Shown here piece by piece: positions 43,079 through 52,021 of a stretch of DNA of 64,000 nucleotides; position 1 is the stretch's first letter; the number at the start of each line of letters is the position of its first letter. Location: assembly GCF_000744825.1 (NCBI RefSeq), contig NZ_JQMR01000001.1:2093501-2157500 (forward strand), in the 5' to 3' direction. Below the pieces are notes generated by a model. That model was not told the DNA's origin, made no database searches, and saw nothing but the letters and a program-made list of their open reading frames with translations. Position numbers and translations under genes: made by a program. Source of the DNA: Carnobacterium mobile DSM 4848. Lineage in GTDB: Bacteria; Bacillota; Bacilli; Lactobacillales; Carnobacteriaceae.

Positions 43079-44413
43079 ATGTCAGATTCATCAGAAAAGA
43101 TGTCCATTACTGATCGTTTTGCTTACGTAGCACAAAAAATGGGAAATCAAATCCATTTGCGCACGTTAAGAGATGCATTTGCATCTATCATGCCATTCAT
43201 TATTTTAGCCGGTTTTATGACATTAATTAATTACGTTATTTTGGAGCCAACAGGATTCATGGGTAAAATCATTGCTCCAGAGACGTTAACTACTTGGCAG
43301 TCGATTGGAACGTCTATATCAAACGGTACACTAAATGTGATGGCCTTATTGATTGCAGTTGCCATCGCTTACCACCTTTCTGTAAATCGGGGATACAATA
43401 ACGTTATCGCTCCAATTTTAGTGTCATTCTCTACCATGATTGTGGTAACCCCTTTAAGTACAACATTTATACCAGAAGGCTTTAAAGAAGAAGTATTGGT
43501 ACCAGGAGTTATACCAGTTAGTTATACTAGTGCCTCAGGTATGTTTGTCGGAATAGTCGTCGGTTTGCTGGCAACTGATTTATTTATCAAGCTATCATCA
43601 AATGAAAAATTAAAAATAAATATTAGTGGGAATATTCCTCCAGCTGTTATTAAATCATTTAATGTACTTATTCCAATTATGATTAATGTATTGATTTTTG
43701 CTGTTGCTTCTTTTGCATTAAATCAATTGTTTGATATGGATTTTAACACACTAATCACGACTGTCATCACTAAACCTTTAAGTTATGTCACAACTAGTCT
43801 TCCAGGTTTTCTATTATTGACAAGTATAGCTAACTTGTTCTTCGGTTTTGGTATTCACCAAGCTGTTATTTCAGGAGCTTTGTTGGACCCATTCTTATTG
43901 CAAAACATGCAGGACAATATGTTAGCCTATGCCAATCATGAAGAGATTCCTCATATTATCAATATGGCTTTCAAAGATACTTTTGCCGTTATGGGCGGAT
44001 CAGGAAATACAGTTGCCTTATTGATTGCCATTTTTGTATTCAGTAAACGTAAAGATTATAAAGATGTATCTAAATTATCTTTGGCACCGGCATTATTTAA
44101 TATTAGTGAACCCATTATTTTTGGATTACCGATTTGTTTTAACCCAATGTTGATTATTCCATTTGTCCTGGCACCTATATTTTCGTTGACTGTTGCTTAT
44201 TTCGCAACATCCATTGGAATGATCAATCACGTTGTGGTTCAGATACCCTGGACAACGCCACCTATTATTTCAGGATTCTTGGCTACAGGGGGAGACTGGC
44301 GGGCAGCTGCGCTTCAAATAGTCATTATTGCGGTTTCCGTATTTATTTACTTACCGTTCTTAAAAATTGATGAACGTGTGAATAAGATGCAATTAGCAGA
44401 ACAAAATAATTAA
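43079..44413 (+). CDS. PTS beta-glucoside (cellobiose-type) EIIC
   Basis: The 444-aa membrane protein has about ten helices and belongs to the lactose/cellobiose EIIC family. Recognisable are LRDAFASIMPFIILAGFMTLIN near the N-terminus and the substrate-site segment NISEPIIFGLPICFNPML near 340. It transports and phosphorylates a beta-glucoside with EIIA and EIIB, but neither is encoded nearby, so shared subunits from another locus are required. AGGAGGAGA precedes the ATG. Confidence 0.92.
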   Translation: MSDSSEKMSITDRFAYVAQKMGNQIHLRTLRDAFASIMPFIILAGFMTLINYVILEPTGFMGKIIAPETLTTWQSIGTSISNGTLNVMALLIAVAIAYHLSVNRGYNNVIAPILVSFSTMIVVTPLSTTFIPEGFKEEVLVPGVIPVSYTSASGMFVGIVVGLLATDLFIKLSSNEKLKINISGNIPPAVIKSFNVLIPIMINVLIFAVASFALNQLFDMDFNTLITTVITKPLSYVTTSLPGFLLLTSIANLFFGFGIHQAVISGALLDPFLLQNMQDNMLAYANHEEIPHIINMAFKDTFAVMGGSGNTVALLIAIFVFSKRKDYKDVSKLSLAPALFNISEPIIFGLPICFNPMLIIPFVLAPIFSLTVAYFATSIGMINHVVVQIPWTTPPIISGFLATGGDWRAAALQIVIIAVSVFIYLPFLKIDERVNKMQLAEQNN

Positions 44414-44422
44414 AAATGAATT

Positions 44423-44475
44423 TAGAGCTGATTTAGAAGGGAATAATCCTTTTCTAAATCAGCTCTAGTTTTTTT
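44423..44475. terminator. Bidirectional terminator, EIIC / RpiR regulator
   Basis: A perfect 16-bp stem, TAGAGCTGATTTAGAA (44423-44438) with its complement at 44452-44467, is followed by GTTTTTTTC. It serves two convergent genes. Confidence 0.9.
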
Positions 44476-44496
44476 CTAAATAATGAAAAAGTTAGT

Positions 44497-45234
44497 TTAA
44501 TTAGTAGCTCTTACTTCTTTTGCAAGTGTTTCGATTGTGTAAAGAGCTGGAAGTTGTGATGTAATGTCTGCATCTTTGATAGACTCTGGAGTAATATAAT
44601 AAGGAATATTGACATCAGAAAGACGAGCAATGGTTGATTTTGAACTGTTCGTGATTGAAATAATGGTACTGCTGCTGAAGCTTAAGTGATTCAAATAATT
44701 AACGATATTTTTTGTTTCTCCTGAAACAGACAATGCAATGATACAGACTTGATCAGATAATTTTTTTGATAAATAGTCAATTGGATGATTAGAAGGGTCT
44801 TCAATTCTTAATGCCATATTGAAAATAGATGAAAAATATAAAGCCCCATATTCTGCAATGATATTGGACGAGCCTTCGCCAAGAAATAAAATTAACTCTT
44901 TATCTTGCAACAAAGAAACAGCTTCGCGAATTTTTTCTTTATAGAAAGGTTGCGTAGTCCGATTTAAGAAATCAATATAAGCTGTTTCATCGATAGACTG
45001 TATTTTTTGCTGTTTTTGTTCTTTTGAATACATTTGCAGTTTGATTCTAAATTCAGAAAAACCAGAACAGCCAAATTTTTTACAGAAACGTAAAATACTG
45101 GTAGTGCTCGTATGTGTTTCAGCAGCTAAATCACGGATTCGCATATAAGCGACTTGGTCTAAGTGATTGGAAATGTATTTGTAAATAGCCGTATCAAAAT
45201 CAGTTAAATCAGGGGTTGTATCAAGAAACAACAT
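44497..45234 (-). CDS. RpiR/MurR-family regulator with SIS domain
   Basis: The protein has 245 aa from the chosen start at 45234, where GGAGG lies upstream at rather long spacing; the open frame extends 24 codons further without good support. An N-terminal HTH_6 domain (about 1-75, HTSTTSILRFCKKFGCSGFSEF) is followed by a sugar-phosphate-binding SIS domain (about 105-235, LGEGSSNIIAEYGALYFSS and SVSGETKNIV). It is divergent from the GH4 gene and likely controls it through the direct repeats at 45340-45373. Confidence 0.88.
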   Translation of the reverse strand: MLFLDTTPDLTDFDTAIYKYISNHLDQVAYMRIRDLAAETHTSTTSILRFCKKFGCSGFSEFRIKLQMYSKEQKQQKIQSIDETAYIDFLNRTTQPFYKEKIREAVSLLQDKELILFLGEGSSNIIAEYGALYFSSIFNMALRIEDPSNHPIDYLSKKLSDQVCIIALSVSGETKNIVNYLNHLSFSSSTIISITNSSKSTIARLSDVNIPYYITPESIKDADITSQLPALYTIETLAKEVRATN

Positions 45235-45339
45235 TTTTCTTTTTCGCCTCCTTAGCAATAAACTTATAGTAGCATATTCATTATAGTGAAACAATGTAGG
45301 CAACAACGAATTATTTTTGAACTTAAAAATAAGCAGATT

Positions 45340-45373
45340 ACAGTTGTGACAAATGATGCCACAGTTGTGACAA
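45340..45373. promoter_or_regulatory. Two identical 13-bp direct repeats, putative RpiR operator
   Basis: ACAGTTGTGACAA occurs at 45340-45352 and again at 45361-45373. The 21-base period is two helical turns, so both copies face the same side of DNA. They lie midway between the divergent rpiR-type and GH4 genes. Confidence 0.65.
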
Positions 45374-45489
45374 GTTTCTATTTAAATAACATTTACCTAT
45401 ATCTTGATGAAAAGAGTCAAATCAAGAAAAGAGCGCTATACTAAATTTATAAAGAAAAAAGATAGCGATTACAGTTGGAGGGAAACGAT

Positions 45490-46848
45490 ATGAAAAAAGG
45501 TTTAAAAATTGTAACGATTGGCGGAGGCTCAAGTTATACGCCGGAATTAGTGGAAGGTTTTATTAACCGTCATGCTGAATTGCCGTTAAAAGAATTGTGG
45601 TTAGTCGATGTAGAGCTCGGAAAAGAAAAGCAAGCGATTGTTGGAGAAATGGCTAAGAGAATGATCAAAGCGGCAAATATCGACTGTGAAGTTCATTTGA
45701 CATTAGACCGTAGAGAAGCGCTGAAAGACGCTGACTTTGTTACAACACAATTAAGAGTAGGACAATTGGACGCTAGAATATTAGACGAACGCATTCCCTT
45801 AAGCCATGGCATGATTGGCCAAGAAACAAATGGAGCCGGCGGAATATTTAAAGCATTGAGAACTATTCCAGTTATATTAGATATTGTAGAAGACATGAAA
45901 GAACTTTGTCCAGATGCATGGCTGATTGATTTTACGAACCCGGCTGGTATGGTAACAGAAGCGGTTATGCGGTACGGGAATTGGGACAAGGTCGTGGGGT
46001 TATGCAATATTCCAGTGAATGCGATCGTCGAAGAAGCTGCTTTATTAGAACGAGATCCTGAAGAATTATTTTTCCAATTTGCCGGAATCAATCACTTGCA
46101 CTGGCATACGGTTGTAGACAATAAAGGCAAATCCTTAACAGATGAACTGTTAAAAATCATGTATGGCGATGCTTCAAACTCTAAAAGTATTGTAGCAAAT
46201 ATCCAGGAAAACGATTTGATTTTTGAACAAGTGCAAAACTTGCATATGGTGCCTTGTCCATATCATAGATACTATTACTTAACAGATGAAGCATTGAAAG
46301 AAGAAATAGAAGACTTCAAAAATTCAGGGACTCGTGCTGAAAAAGTTAAAGGTATCGAAAAAGAATTGTTCGAATTGTACAAAGACGAAAATCTAGATTA
46401 CAAACCGCAGCAATTAGCCGAACGAGGCGGAGCAAGATACAGTGATGCGGCTTGCAACATCATTAATTCAATTTACAATGACAAACGGATGATCATGACT
46501 GTCAGCACGAAAAATAATGGAACCATCACTGATTTGCCAGCAGATTGTGTGGTTGAAGTGACCAGTATGATCACTGGTAATGGTCCAGTTCCATTCCAAT
46601 TTGGCAGTTTTGCACCAGCTGAAAGAGGGTTATTGCAATTAATGAAATCGATGGAGTTATTAGCTGTTGAAGCTGCTGTGACGGGAGACTATGGTACATT
46701 GCTGCAAGCCTTTACGATGAATCCTTTGATCACCAGCGGATTTGTTGCTAAACAAGTAATGGATGAACTATTAGTTGCCCATAAGACTTATTTACCGCAA
46801 TTTGCTGAAAAAATCAAAGAAATTGAAAAAGCAACTACAGCAAGCTAA
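45490..46848 (+). CDS. 6-phospho-beta-glucosidase, GH4
   Basis: This 452-aa protein belongs to glycoside hydrolase family 4, which uses NAD and a divalent metal in a redox-elimination mechanism. The N-terminal Rossmann motif is IVTIGGGSSYTPELVEG, the metal-site Cys is in GLCNIPVNAI, and the His in GINHLHW. The DERIPLSHGMIGQETNGAGG segment is typical of LicH/CelF enzymes on phosphorylated cellobiose. Start 45490 follows GGAGGG by 7 bases. It is the second phospho-beta-glucosidase of the block, from an unrelated fold. Confidence 0.92.
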   Translation: MKKGLKIVTIGGGSSYTPELVEGFINRHAELPLKELWLVDVELGKEKQAIVGEMAKRMIKAANIDCEVHLTLDRREALKDADFVTTQLRVGQLDARILDERIPLSHGMIGQETNGAGGIFKALRTIPVILDIVEDMKELCPDAWLIDFTNPAGMVTEAVMRYGNWDKVVGLCNIPVNAIVEEAALLERDPEELFFQFAGINHLHWHTVVDNKGKSLTDELLKIMYGDASNSKSIVANIQENDLIFEQVQNLHMVPCPYHRYYYLTDEALKEEIEDFKNSGTRAEKVKGIEKELFELYKDENLDYKPQQLAERGGARYSDAACNIINSIYNDKRMIMTVSTKNNGTITDLPADCVVEVTSMITGNGPVPFQFGSFAPAERGLLQLMKSMELLAVEAAVTGDYGTLLQAFTMNPLITSGFVAKQVMDELLVAHKTYLPQFAEKIKEIEKATTAS

Positions 46849-46870
46849 TTTCTTGTTCTAGAGAAAACTG

Positions 46871-46913
46871 AAATACTCTTAAGGTCCTAACCGATCTTAA
46901 GAGTATTTTTAAT
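46871..46913 (+). terminator. Terminator of the GH4 gene
   Basis: AAATACTCTTAAG (46871-46883) pairs perfectly with CTTAAGAGTATTT (46896-46908), followed by Ts. Confidence 0.85.
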
Positions 46914-46920
46914 AAAAGCA

Positions 46921-47379
46921 CTAATTCTTAGACAAAATCGTGATAGCGTAGTTGGCGGAATTCGTGATTTAGTTGAATTAATGGATATGCCTTTGCCAAC
47001 AGAAATAGAAGAACCGGTAGAAATCCTTGAGGCTGTGAGTCGACAATTTGTAGAAAAATACCAAATTACTTTATTTGCTGGAACGCTCCGTGAAAAAGAG
47101 GGGAAAAACCGAAGTGTAAAAGGTTTTTTGCGTCATGCAAATCAGTTCGTTCTCAGTTCTGTGTATGATTTAGACATCTATGACCGAATCGGGACAGGGG
47201 ATGCTTATGCAGCAGGGATCATAACTGGTTTTATCGAAAAATGGTCTGACCACCAAACTGTTGAATTTGCAATAGGTAATGCTGTTTTAGCGCATACTAC
47301 TTTTGGCGATAGTCCAATTATCAGAAAAGATAGGGTAGAAGCTTTTATTGCAGGTCAAACAAATGACGTCATCCGTTAG
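46921..47379 (+). pseudogene. PfkB-family sugar kinase remnant (KdgK-like), 5' truncated
   Basis: From ATG 46981, 132 aa are readable, and the same frame is open back to about 46921, where the GH4 terminator begins. The product matches only the C-terminal part of a ribokinase-type kinase such as 2-keto-3-deoxygluconate kinase: ITLFAGTLRE, then DRIGTGDAYAAGIITGFIEKW with the catalytic Asp of GTGD, then a C-terminal helix. The N-terminal substrate-binding half (about 180 residues) is missing and no ribosome site is visible. It is a decayed gene, probably joined to this locus by deletion. Confidence 0.8.
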
Positions 47380-47390
47380 TGAAAAACATT

Positions 47391-47440
47391 AAAAAAGTTG
47401 CTGTATTCCAAAGTTTATACGTGGAATACGGCAACTTTTT
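47391..47440. terminator. Bidirectional terminator, kinase remnant / YqxD
   Basis: AAAAGTTGCTGTATTCCA pairs with TGGAATACGGCAACTTTT, one mismatch, with A and T runs on either side. Confidence 0.85.
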
Positions 47441-47897
47441 AGTTTGTCTGATTAGTAGCCTCTAAAAGGGTTTCTTTGAATAACTTTTGGAAAGTTAGGC
47501 GGTTTTCTTCAGTGAACGGTTTAGGTCCTTTAGTGCGTTTTCCGCTTTTTCGAACTTGAGCACTTAAATAACGTGATTGCAACAATTGGTCGATGTTGTC
47601 GTTGGTATACTTAAAACCAGTATGGTGCAAGACAATACAACCTTTAGCTAGTGCTAATGAAGCTAAGCCGTAATCTTGAGTGACGATTAAATCGCCTTTT
47701 TTTGCCAAACGCATGATTCGGTAATCAGCAGCTTCGGCTCCAATGTCGACATAAATTGTTTCTACTCCAGCCGGTTGTTCAACGGTCGAAAAGTGAGAAA
47801 TACTGGTAACTAAAATAACGGGAATATGTTGAGCTGTTCCTTCTGAGATAACGATATCTTTTACAGGACAAGCATCGGCATCGATATAAATTTTCAT
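47439..47897 (-). CDS. yqxD: YaiI/YqxD family protein (DUF188)
   Basis: The 152-aa protein matches the UPF0178 family: N-terminal [16 protein letters not shown], then [31 protein letters not shown], read here as separate motifs, and a basic C-terminus with [14 protein letters not shown]. The fold resembles PIN nucleases, with conserved Asp residues, but no activity is established. It is a single-gene unit on the minus strand. Confidence 0.9.
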   Translation of the reverse strand: MKIYIDADACPVKDIVISEGTAQHIPVILVTSISHFSTVEQPAGVETIYVDIGAEAADYRIMRLAKKGDLIVTQDYGLASLALAKGCIVLHHTGFKYTNDNIDQLLQSRYLSAQVRKSGKRTKGPKPFTEENRLTFQKLFKETLLEATNQTN

Positions 47898-48009
47898 TCT
47901 TCACCTGCTTTCAAAAGATAAAACGCTATATATAATAAGTCTTTTAGTTGTCGATTCAGCTTGCTGCTATGATATTCTAAAGTAAGAATAGAAAGAGGAG
48001 CTGATTAGA

Positions 48010-48417
48010 ATGACAGATAATTTATTTGTTTTTCAAATTTCAACCCGTGAAAAACAATCTTTTACTACGATCGATTCTTATTTGCAGGAAGCTTTAACCA
48101 AAAGTGGTGTGGAAAAAGGCATGATGTTGATTTTTTGCCCACATACAACCGCAGCTATTACGATCAATGAAAACGCTGATCCCGATGTAAAAAAAGACCT
48201 GAAGTTAGGGTTTGATGAAACTTTCCCTAACAAACCAGCCTATGTGCATATGGAAGGCAATTCAGATGGTCATATGAAATCCTCTGTTGTAGGAGCGAGC
48301 GAAATGCTTATCATTGAAAAAGGCCGACTTATTCTTGGAACATGGCAAAGTGTGTATTTTTTTGATTTTGATGGTCCGCGAACAAGAAATTTCTATGTAA
48401 AAATTTTAGAAGGGTAA
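48010..48417 (+). CDS. yjbQ: YjbQ family protein (UPF0047)
   Basis: The 135-aa protein has the family signature: CPHTTAAITINENADPDV near 44-61, HMEGNSDGHMKSSVVGAS near 89, and the C-terminal GTWQSVYFFDFDGPRTR. Some members form thiamine phosphate when overproduced, but the physiological role is uncertain. A GAGGAG site precedes the ATG. It stands alone between two terminators. Confidence 0.92.
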   Translation: MTDNLFVFQISTREKQSFTTIDSYLQEALTKSGVEKGMMLIFCPHTTAAITINENADPDVKKDLKLGFDETFPNKPAYVHMEGNSDGHMKSSVVGASEMLIIEKGRLILGTWQSVYFFDFDGPRTRNFYVKILEG

Positions 48418-48455
48418 CCTTTTAAAAGATACTGAAAACTATACCGCAAAAATAA

Positions 48456-48498
48456 GCTGCTGCCAACAGAAGAATCTCCTGTTGGCAGCAGCCTGTTT
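48456..48498. terminator. Terminator between yjbQ and rplY
   Basis: A perfect 14-bp stem, GCTGCTGCCAACAG (48456-48469) with CTGTTGGCAGCAGC (48479-48492), lies between convergent genes. The + side has only TGTTTTC after the stem. Confidence 0.8.
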
Positions 48499-48517
48499 TC
48501 AGTCTCAAAGAAAAAGA

Positions 48518-49120
48518 TTATTCAGTTTTTTCACCGATCAAATCTGGTTCAGTAGCTTCAGCAGTGTCAACATCTTCTAGAGTAGCAGGTGGTGCCACAA
48601 TGACTACCGTTTCATCTTGTTCGTCAAAGACAGTAATATCCTTGCTTACATTTAAGTCAGCCACTGTTAAGGAATCGCCAATTGCTAAGGTACTCACATC
48701 GACTTCGAACTCTGTTGGAATATTATTCGGAGTCGTTTCAATTTCTAGTTCATTTAATGTTTGAGAAACCATTCCTAATTTAACACTTTCAGCACCTGTT
48801 AAAACGATTGGAACAGTAACGGTTAATTTTTGGCCTTTTTCAATGGCTTGAAGCTCTACATCTAATATTTGGAATTTTAAAGCGGCACTTTGGAAGTCTT
48901 TAACAATTACTTGTCGAGGTGCTTCATCACCCACAACAATATCAAAAATTCCGTTTTTACCTAGTTGTTTCAATACTTCAATAAAATCTTTTTCATTTAA
49001 TAAAACAGGAGTAGCGTCTCCTCCTTTATTGTAGACAACAGCTGGAAGTTTATGAGCCTTTCTATAACGATTAGCTGATGCTGTTCCAACCTCTGTTCTT
49101 AATTCTGCATTTACTTTCAT
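48518..49120 (-). CDS. rplY: 50S ribosomal protein L25 / general stress protein Ctc
   Basis: bL25 binds 5S rRNA. The 200-aa protein is the long Ctc form. The N-terminal L25 domain (about 1-90, LRTEVGTASANRYRKAHKLPAVVYN) is followed by the CTC domain (about 95-185) and an acidic tail. In Bacillus ctc is stress-induced. The -10 TATAAT with an upstream TGG lies on the minus strand at 49231-49239, before AAAGGGG at the start. The thiolase gene lies upstream on the same strand, with its own promoter. Confidence 0.93.
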   Translation of the reverse strand: MKVNAELRTEVGTASANRYRKAHKLPAVVYNKGGDATPVLLNEKDFIEVLKQLGKNGIFDIVVGDEAPRQVIVKDFQSAALKFQILDVELQAIEKGQKLTVTVPIVLTGAESVKLGMVSQTLNELEIETTPNNIPTEFEVDVSTLAIGDSLTVADLNVSKDITVFDEQDETVVIVAPPATLEDVDTAEATEPDLIGEKTE

Positions 49121-49230
49121 AAATTTTTCCCCTTTCGTATTAGCTTAGTAAAGCTGCTTAGTAGAATCTATTTTCTAAAAAAAAGAAAAAAATAAGAAAA
49201 GATCCAAGCTAAGAATCGTATCCATTTATC

Positions 49231-49239
49231 ATTATACCA
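49231..49239 (-). promoter_or_regulatory. Extended -10 promoter of rplY
   Basis: Read on the minus strand: TGGTATAAT, an extended -10 element, about 110 bases before the rplY start. The -35 region is weak, as usual for this class. Confidence 0.5.
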
Positions 49240-49256
49240 AATAGGAGAAAGATTAG

Positions 49257-50468
49257 CTAACAAAACGGTTTCAATTCATTATTTGTCTCACTTTTTTCAA
49301 TGACCATAGCCATACCAATTCCGCCGCCGACACATAAAGAAGCGAGACCGAAAGTCGTTTCTCTTTTCTGCATTTCATGAACTAAGCTAACTAAAATACG
49401 GGCCCCAGAAGCACCGATTGGGTGACCTAATGCAATTGCTCCGCCGTTAACATTAACTTTGTCTTTATTCATATTCAAATCCCGCATGACAGCAACACTT
49501 TGGGCAGCAAAGGCTTCATTTAATTCAATCAAATCCATATCTTCTAAGTTTAAATGAGTTTTTTCTAAAACTTCTTCAATTGCATAATAAGGTGCATATC
49601 CCATAATTGAAGGATTGATCCCAGCTTCTGCGTAACCTTTAAGAGTAGCTAGATAAGAGATGTTCAGTTCTTCAGCGTGCGATTTTTTCATCAAGATAAG
49701 AGCTGCTGCCCCGTCATTTATTCCAGAAGAATTTCCTGCAGTGACCGTTCCGTTTTCTTTAAAAGCAGCAGGAAGTTTGGCTAAGCTGTCTAGATTCGTT
49801 TGTTTGCGAATAAATTCATCTTCACTAAACAAAGCTGTTTGGCCTTTTGGTCCTTTAACAGGTACTGGCACGATTTCTGCCGAAAAAGCTCCGTTGTCTT
49901 GGGCTTGAGCAGCCTTCATTTGTGAATGTGCAGCAAAAGCATCTTGTTCAGTTCTTGAGATGCCATATTGTTCAGCTACATTTTCAGCGGTCATTCCCAT
50001 TGGCAGGTGATCAAAAGCATCGGCCAGTCCATCGTGCATCGCGCTGTCGATCAGTTGATCATTTCCTGCTTTCTTTCCCCAACGGTGATTATTTAAAAGA
50101 TAAGGAGCTTGTGTCATGTTTTCAGTACCGCCTACCACAACGATCTCAGCATCCCCTAGTCGAATAGCTTGGCTTCCAAGAATAACGGCTTTTAAGCCAG
50201 AACCGCACACTTCATTCACCGTCATGGATGGAGCTGAGTAAGGAACGCCGGCATGGACAGCAATTTGTCGAGCCGGATTTTGTCCCAAGCCAGCTTGCAA
50301 AACATTTCCAAAAATAAGCTGGTCTATTTTATCTGCGGATAGACCCGATTTTTTGATAACTTCTTTTACAACGATTGCACCTAATTCAATTGCAGTAGTG
50401 TTTTTCAAGCTGCCCCCAAATTTTCCAATGGGAGTTCGTGCTGCACTTACGATAACAACTTCCTCCAT
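49257..50468 (-). CDS. Acetyl-CoA acetyltransferase (thiolase)
   Basis: The enzyme condenses two acetyl-CoA to acetoacetyl-CoA, the entry to the mevalonate pathway. The 403-aa protein has the nucleophile Cys88 in [11 protein letters not shown], the His of [17 protein letters not shown], and the second catalytic Cys in [10 protein letters not shown]. About ten extra residues follow the usual C-terminus (ending NELKPFC), which is unusual but probably harmless. In many Lactobacillales thiolase is fused to HMG-CoA reductase as MvaE; here it is a separate protein. It is divergent from mvaS, so the first two pathway steps share one intergenic region. Confidence 0.93.
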   Translation of the reverse strand: MEEVVIVSAARTPIGKFGGSLKNTTAIELGAIVVKEVIKKSGLSADKIDQLIFGNVLQAGLGQNPARQIAVHAGVPYSAPSMTVNEVCGSGLKAVILGSQAIRLGDAEIVVVGGTENMTQAPYLLNNHRWGKKAGNDQLIDSAMHDGLADAFDHLPMGMTAENVAEQYGISRTEQDAFAAHSQMKAAQAQDNGAFSAEIVPVPVKGPKGQTALFSEDEFIRKQTNLDSLAKLPAAFKENGTVTAGNSSGINDGAAALILMKKSHAEELNISYLATLKGYAEAGINPSIMGYAPYYAIEEVLEKTHLNLEDMDLIELNEAFAAQSVAVMRDLNMNKDKVNVNGGAIALGHPIGASGARILVSLVHEMQKRETTFGLASLCVGGGIGMAMVIEKSETNNELKPFC

Positions 50469-50791
50469 AGTCCTCTACCCCTTACTATTCATGTCTTATT
50501 TATCTGCATAGCTTTTATTACATCACTATAGCTTCTTTTCCTATTGTACGGTATTTCAAACAGTTTAACACTTTAAGATTTGGTAAACATTTTTAGTGGC
50601 TTTAAGGTAATTAAAGAAAATTAGCTGCTGTTTATTAAGCTTATCTTTAGATTTTCTTCTGCTTATTGTTTTTTTAACAGTTGTATACTATTCTTTAACT
50701 AATGATGACACAACCAGTTAGGAGAACGCCGTTTATGTTGGTCTAGTTTACTGGTTTTAAAATGGGTAAGTAACCAATGGAGGAGATTTTT
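50469..50791. promoter_or_regulatory. Divergent thiolase-mvaS intergenic region
   Basis: The region holds no gene. On the + strand a TATACT (50684-50689) is a possible -10, and ACCAGT and ACTGGT (around 50713 and 50750) form a short inverted repeat before mvaS. On the minus strand TACAAT (complement at 50543-50548) may serve the thiolase gene. None is strong. Confidence 0.35.
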
Positions 50792-51970
50792 TTGAAAATC
50801 GGGATTGATAAAATTGGCTTTTACGTTCCAGATTTATATCTGGATATGCGAAAATTAGCTGCAGCTAGAGAGATAGAACCGGATAAATTCACAATTGGCA
50901 TTGGTCAAGAAAAAATGGCAGTTGCTCCGATCACACAAGATGCCGTTACATTGGCAGCAAATGCTGCGGCTAGTATTTTAGATGAAAGAGATAAAGAAAA
51001 AATCGATTTAGTCCTATTCGGTACAGAAACAGGCATAGATCATTCAAAAGCTGCAGCAGTCTATGTCCATCATTTATTGGGATTAAATCCAGCAGCACGT
51101 TCTTTTGAAATCAAACAAGCTTGTTACGGAGCAACAGCGGGAATTCAAATGGCAAAAGGACATATCGCACTAAATCCGGAAAGCAAGGTATTGGTGTTAG
51201 GGTCGGATATTGCACGTTATGGATTAGATTCTTCTGGTGAATCGACCCAAGGAGCCGGAGCAGTAGCGTTACTGATCAGTGCTGAGCCTAGAATTTTAGC
51301 ACTTGAAGACAAAAGTGCTTACTTAACTGCTGATATTATGGACTTTTGGCGTCCACTTTATTCAAGTACGGCTTATGTAGATGGAAAGTTTTCAAATGAG
51401 CAATATAGTTTGTTTTTTGCAACTGTCTGGCAACAATTCAAAGAAAAAAGTGGTTTAACGTTTAAGGATTTCGAAGCACTGTGTTTCCACCTACCTTATA
51501 CAAAAATGGGTTTGAAGGCGTTAAAACCAGTTCTGGAAGAAGGCACCAGCGAAGATAAAGAGCGATTATTAAACCATTATCAAAAGAGTATCGGCTACAA
51601 TAAAGTAGTTGGAAATATTTATACCGGCTCCCTATACCTCAGCTTGCTTTCTTTATTAGAACAAAAAGAAAAACTAGCTGCTGGATCAAGAATCGGGTTA
51701 TTCAGTTATGGTTCCGGTGCAGTAGGAGAATTCTTTACTGGGATTTTACAGCCGGATTATCAGAAACACTTAAATACCAACCAACATACAGAAATGCTGG
51801 CAGCAAGAAGAGAAGTTAGTGTGGCAGAATATGAAGTAATTTTTCAACAAACTTTGCCTGTTGATGGTTCAAACCTACTATCTGAAACGGAAAAAGATTC
51901 TGCAGCTATTTGTTTAGCAGGTATTGTAAACAACCAACGCCAATACATCAATAAAACAGCAGAAAAATAA
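50792..51970 (+). CDS. mvaS: Hydroxymethylglutaryl-CoA synthase
   Basis: MvaS joins acetyl-CoA and acetoacetyl-CoA to HMG-CoA. I place the start at TTG 50792, 7 bases after GGAGGAG, giving 392 aa that begin MKIGIDKIGFYVP, as other MvaS proteins do; the ATG at 50777 overlaps the ribosome site. The nucleophile is Cys111 in EIKQACYGATAG, and GNIYTGSLYLSLLSLLE and GLFSYGSGAVGEFF are typical. The mevalonate route to isoprenoids is characteristic of Lactobacillales and cocci. Confidence 0.95.
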   Translation: MKIGIDKIGFYVPDLYLDMRKLAAAREIEPDKFTIGIGQEKMAVAPITQDAVTLAANAAASILDERDKEKIDLVLFGTETGIDHSKAAAVYVHHLLGLNPAARSFEIKQACYGATAGIQMAKGHIALNPESKVLVLGSDIARYGLDSSGESTQGAGAVALLISAEPRILALEDKSAYLTADIMDFWRPLYSSTAYVDGKFSNEQYSLFFATVWQQFKEKSGLTFKDFEALCFHLPYTKMGLKALKPVLEEGTSEDKERLLNHYQKSIGYNKVVGNIYTGSLYLSLLSLLEQKEKLAAGSRIGLFSYGSGAVGEFFTGILQPDYQKHLNTNQHTEMLAARREVSVAEYEVIFQQTLPVDGSNLLSETEKDSAAICLAGIVNNQRQYINKTAEK

Positions 51971-51977
51971 AACAAAA

Positions 51978-52013
51978 AAACCCCGTCAAATGGAACGATT
52001 TGGCGGGGTTTCA
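51978..52013. terminator. Bidirectional terminator, mvaS / aldo-keto reductase
   Basis: AAACCCCGTCAAAT (51978-51991) pairs with ATTTGGCGGGGTTT (51998-52011), one wobble, flanked by A-rich and T-rich sides. Confidence 0.9.
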
Positions 52014-52021
52014 ATTTGTTA

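Noticed and set aside
45430-45455. Possible catabolite-control (cre) site before the GH4 gene
   Set aside because: AAGAGCGCTATAC shares only the centre of the cre consensus; too weak to list.
50733-50744. Tiny frame ATGTTGGTCTAG before mvaS, a possible leader peptide
   Set aside because: Three codons with a poorly spaced GGAG; no attenuator structure supports it.
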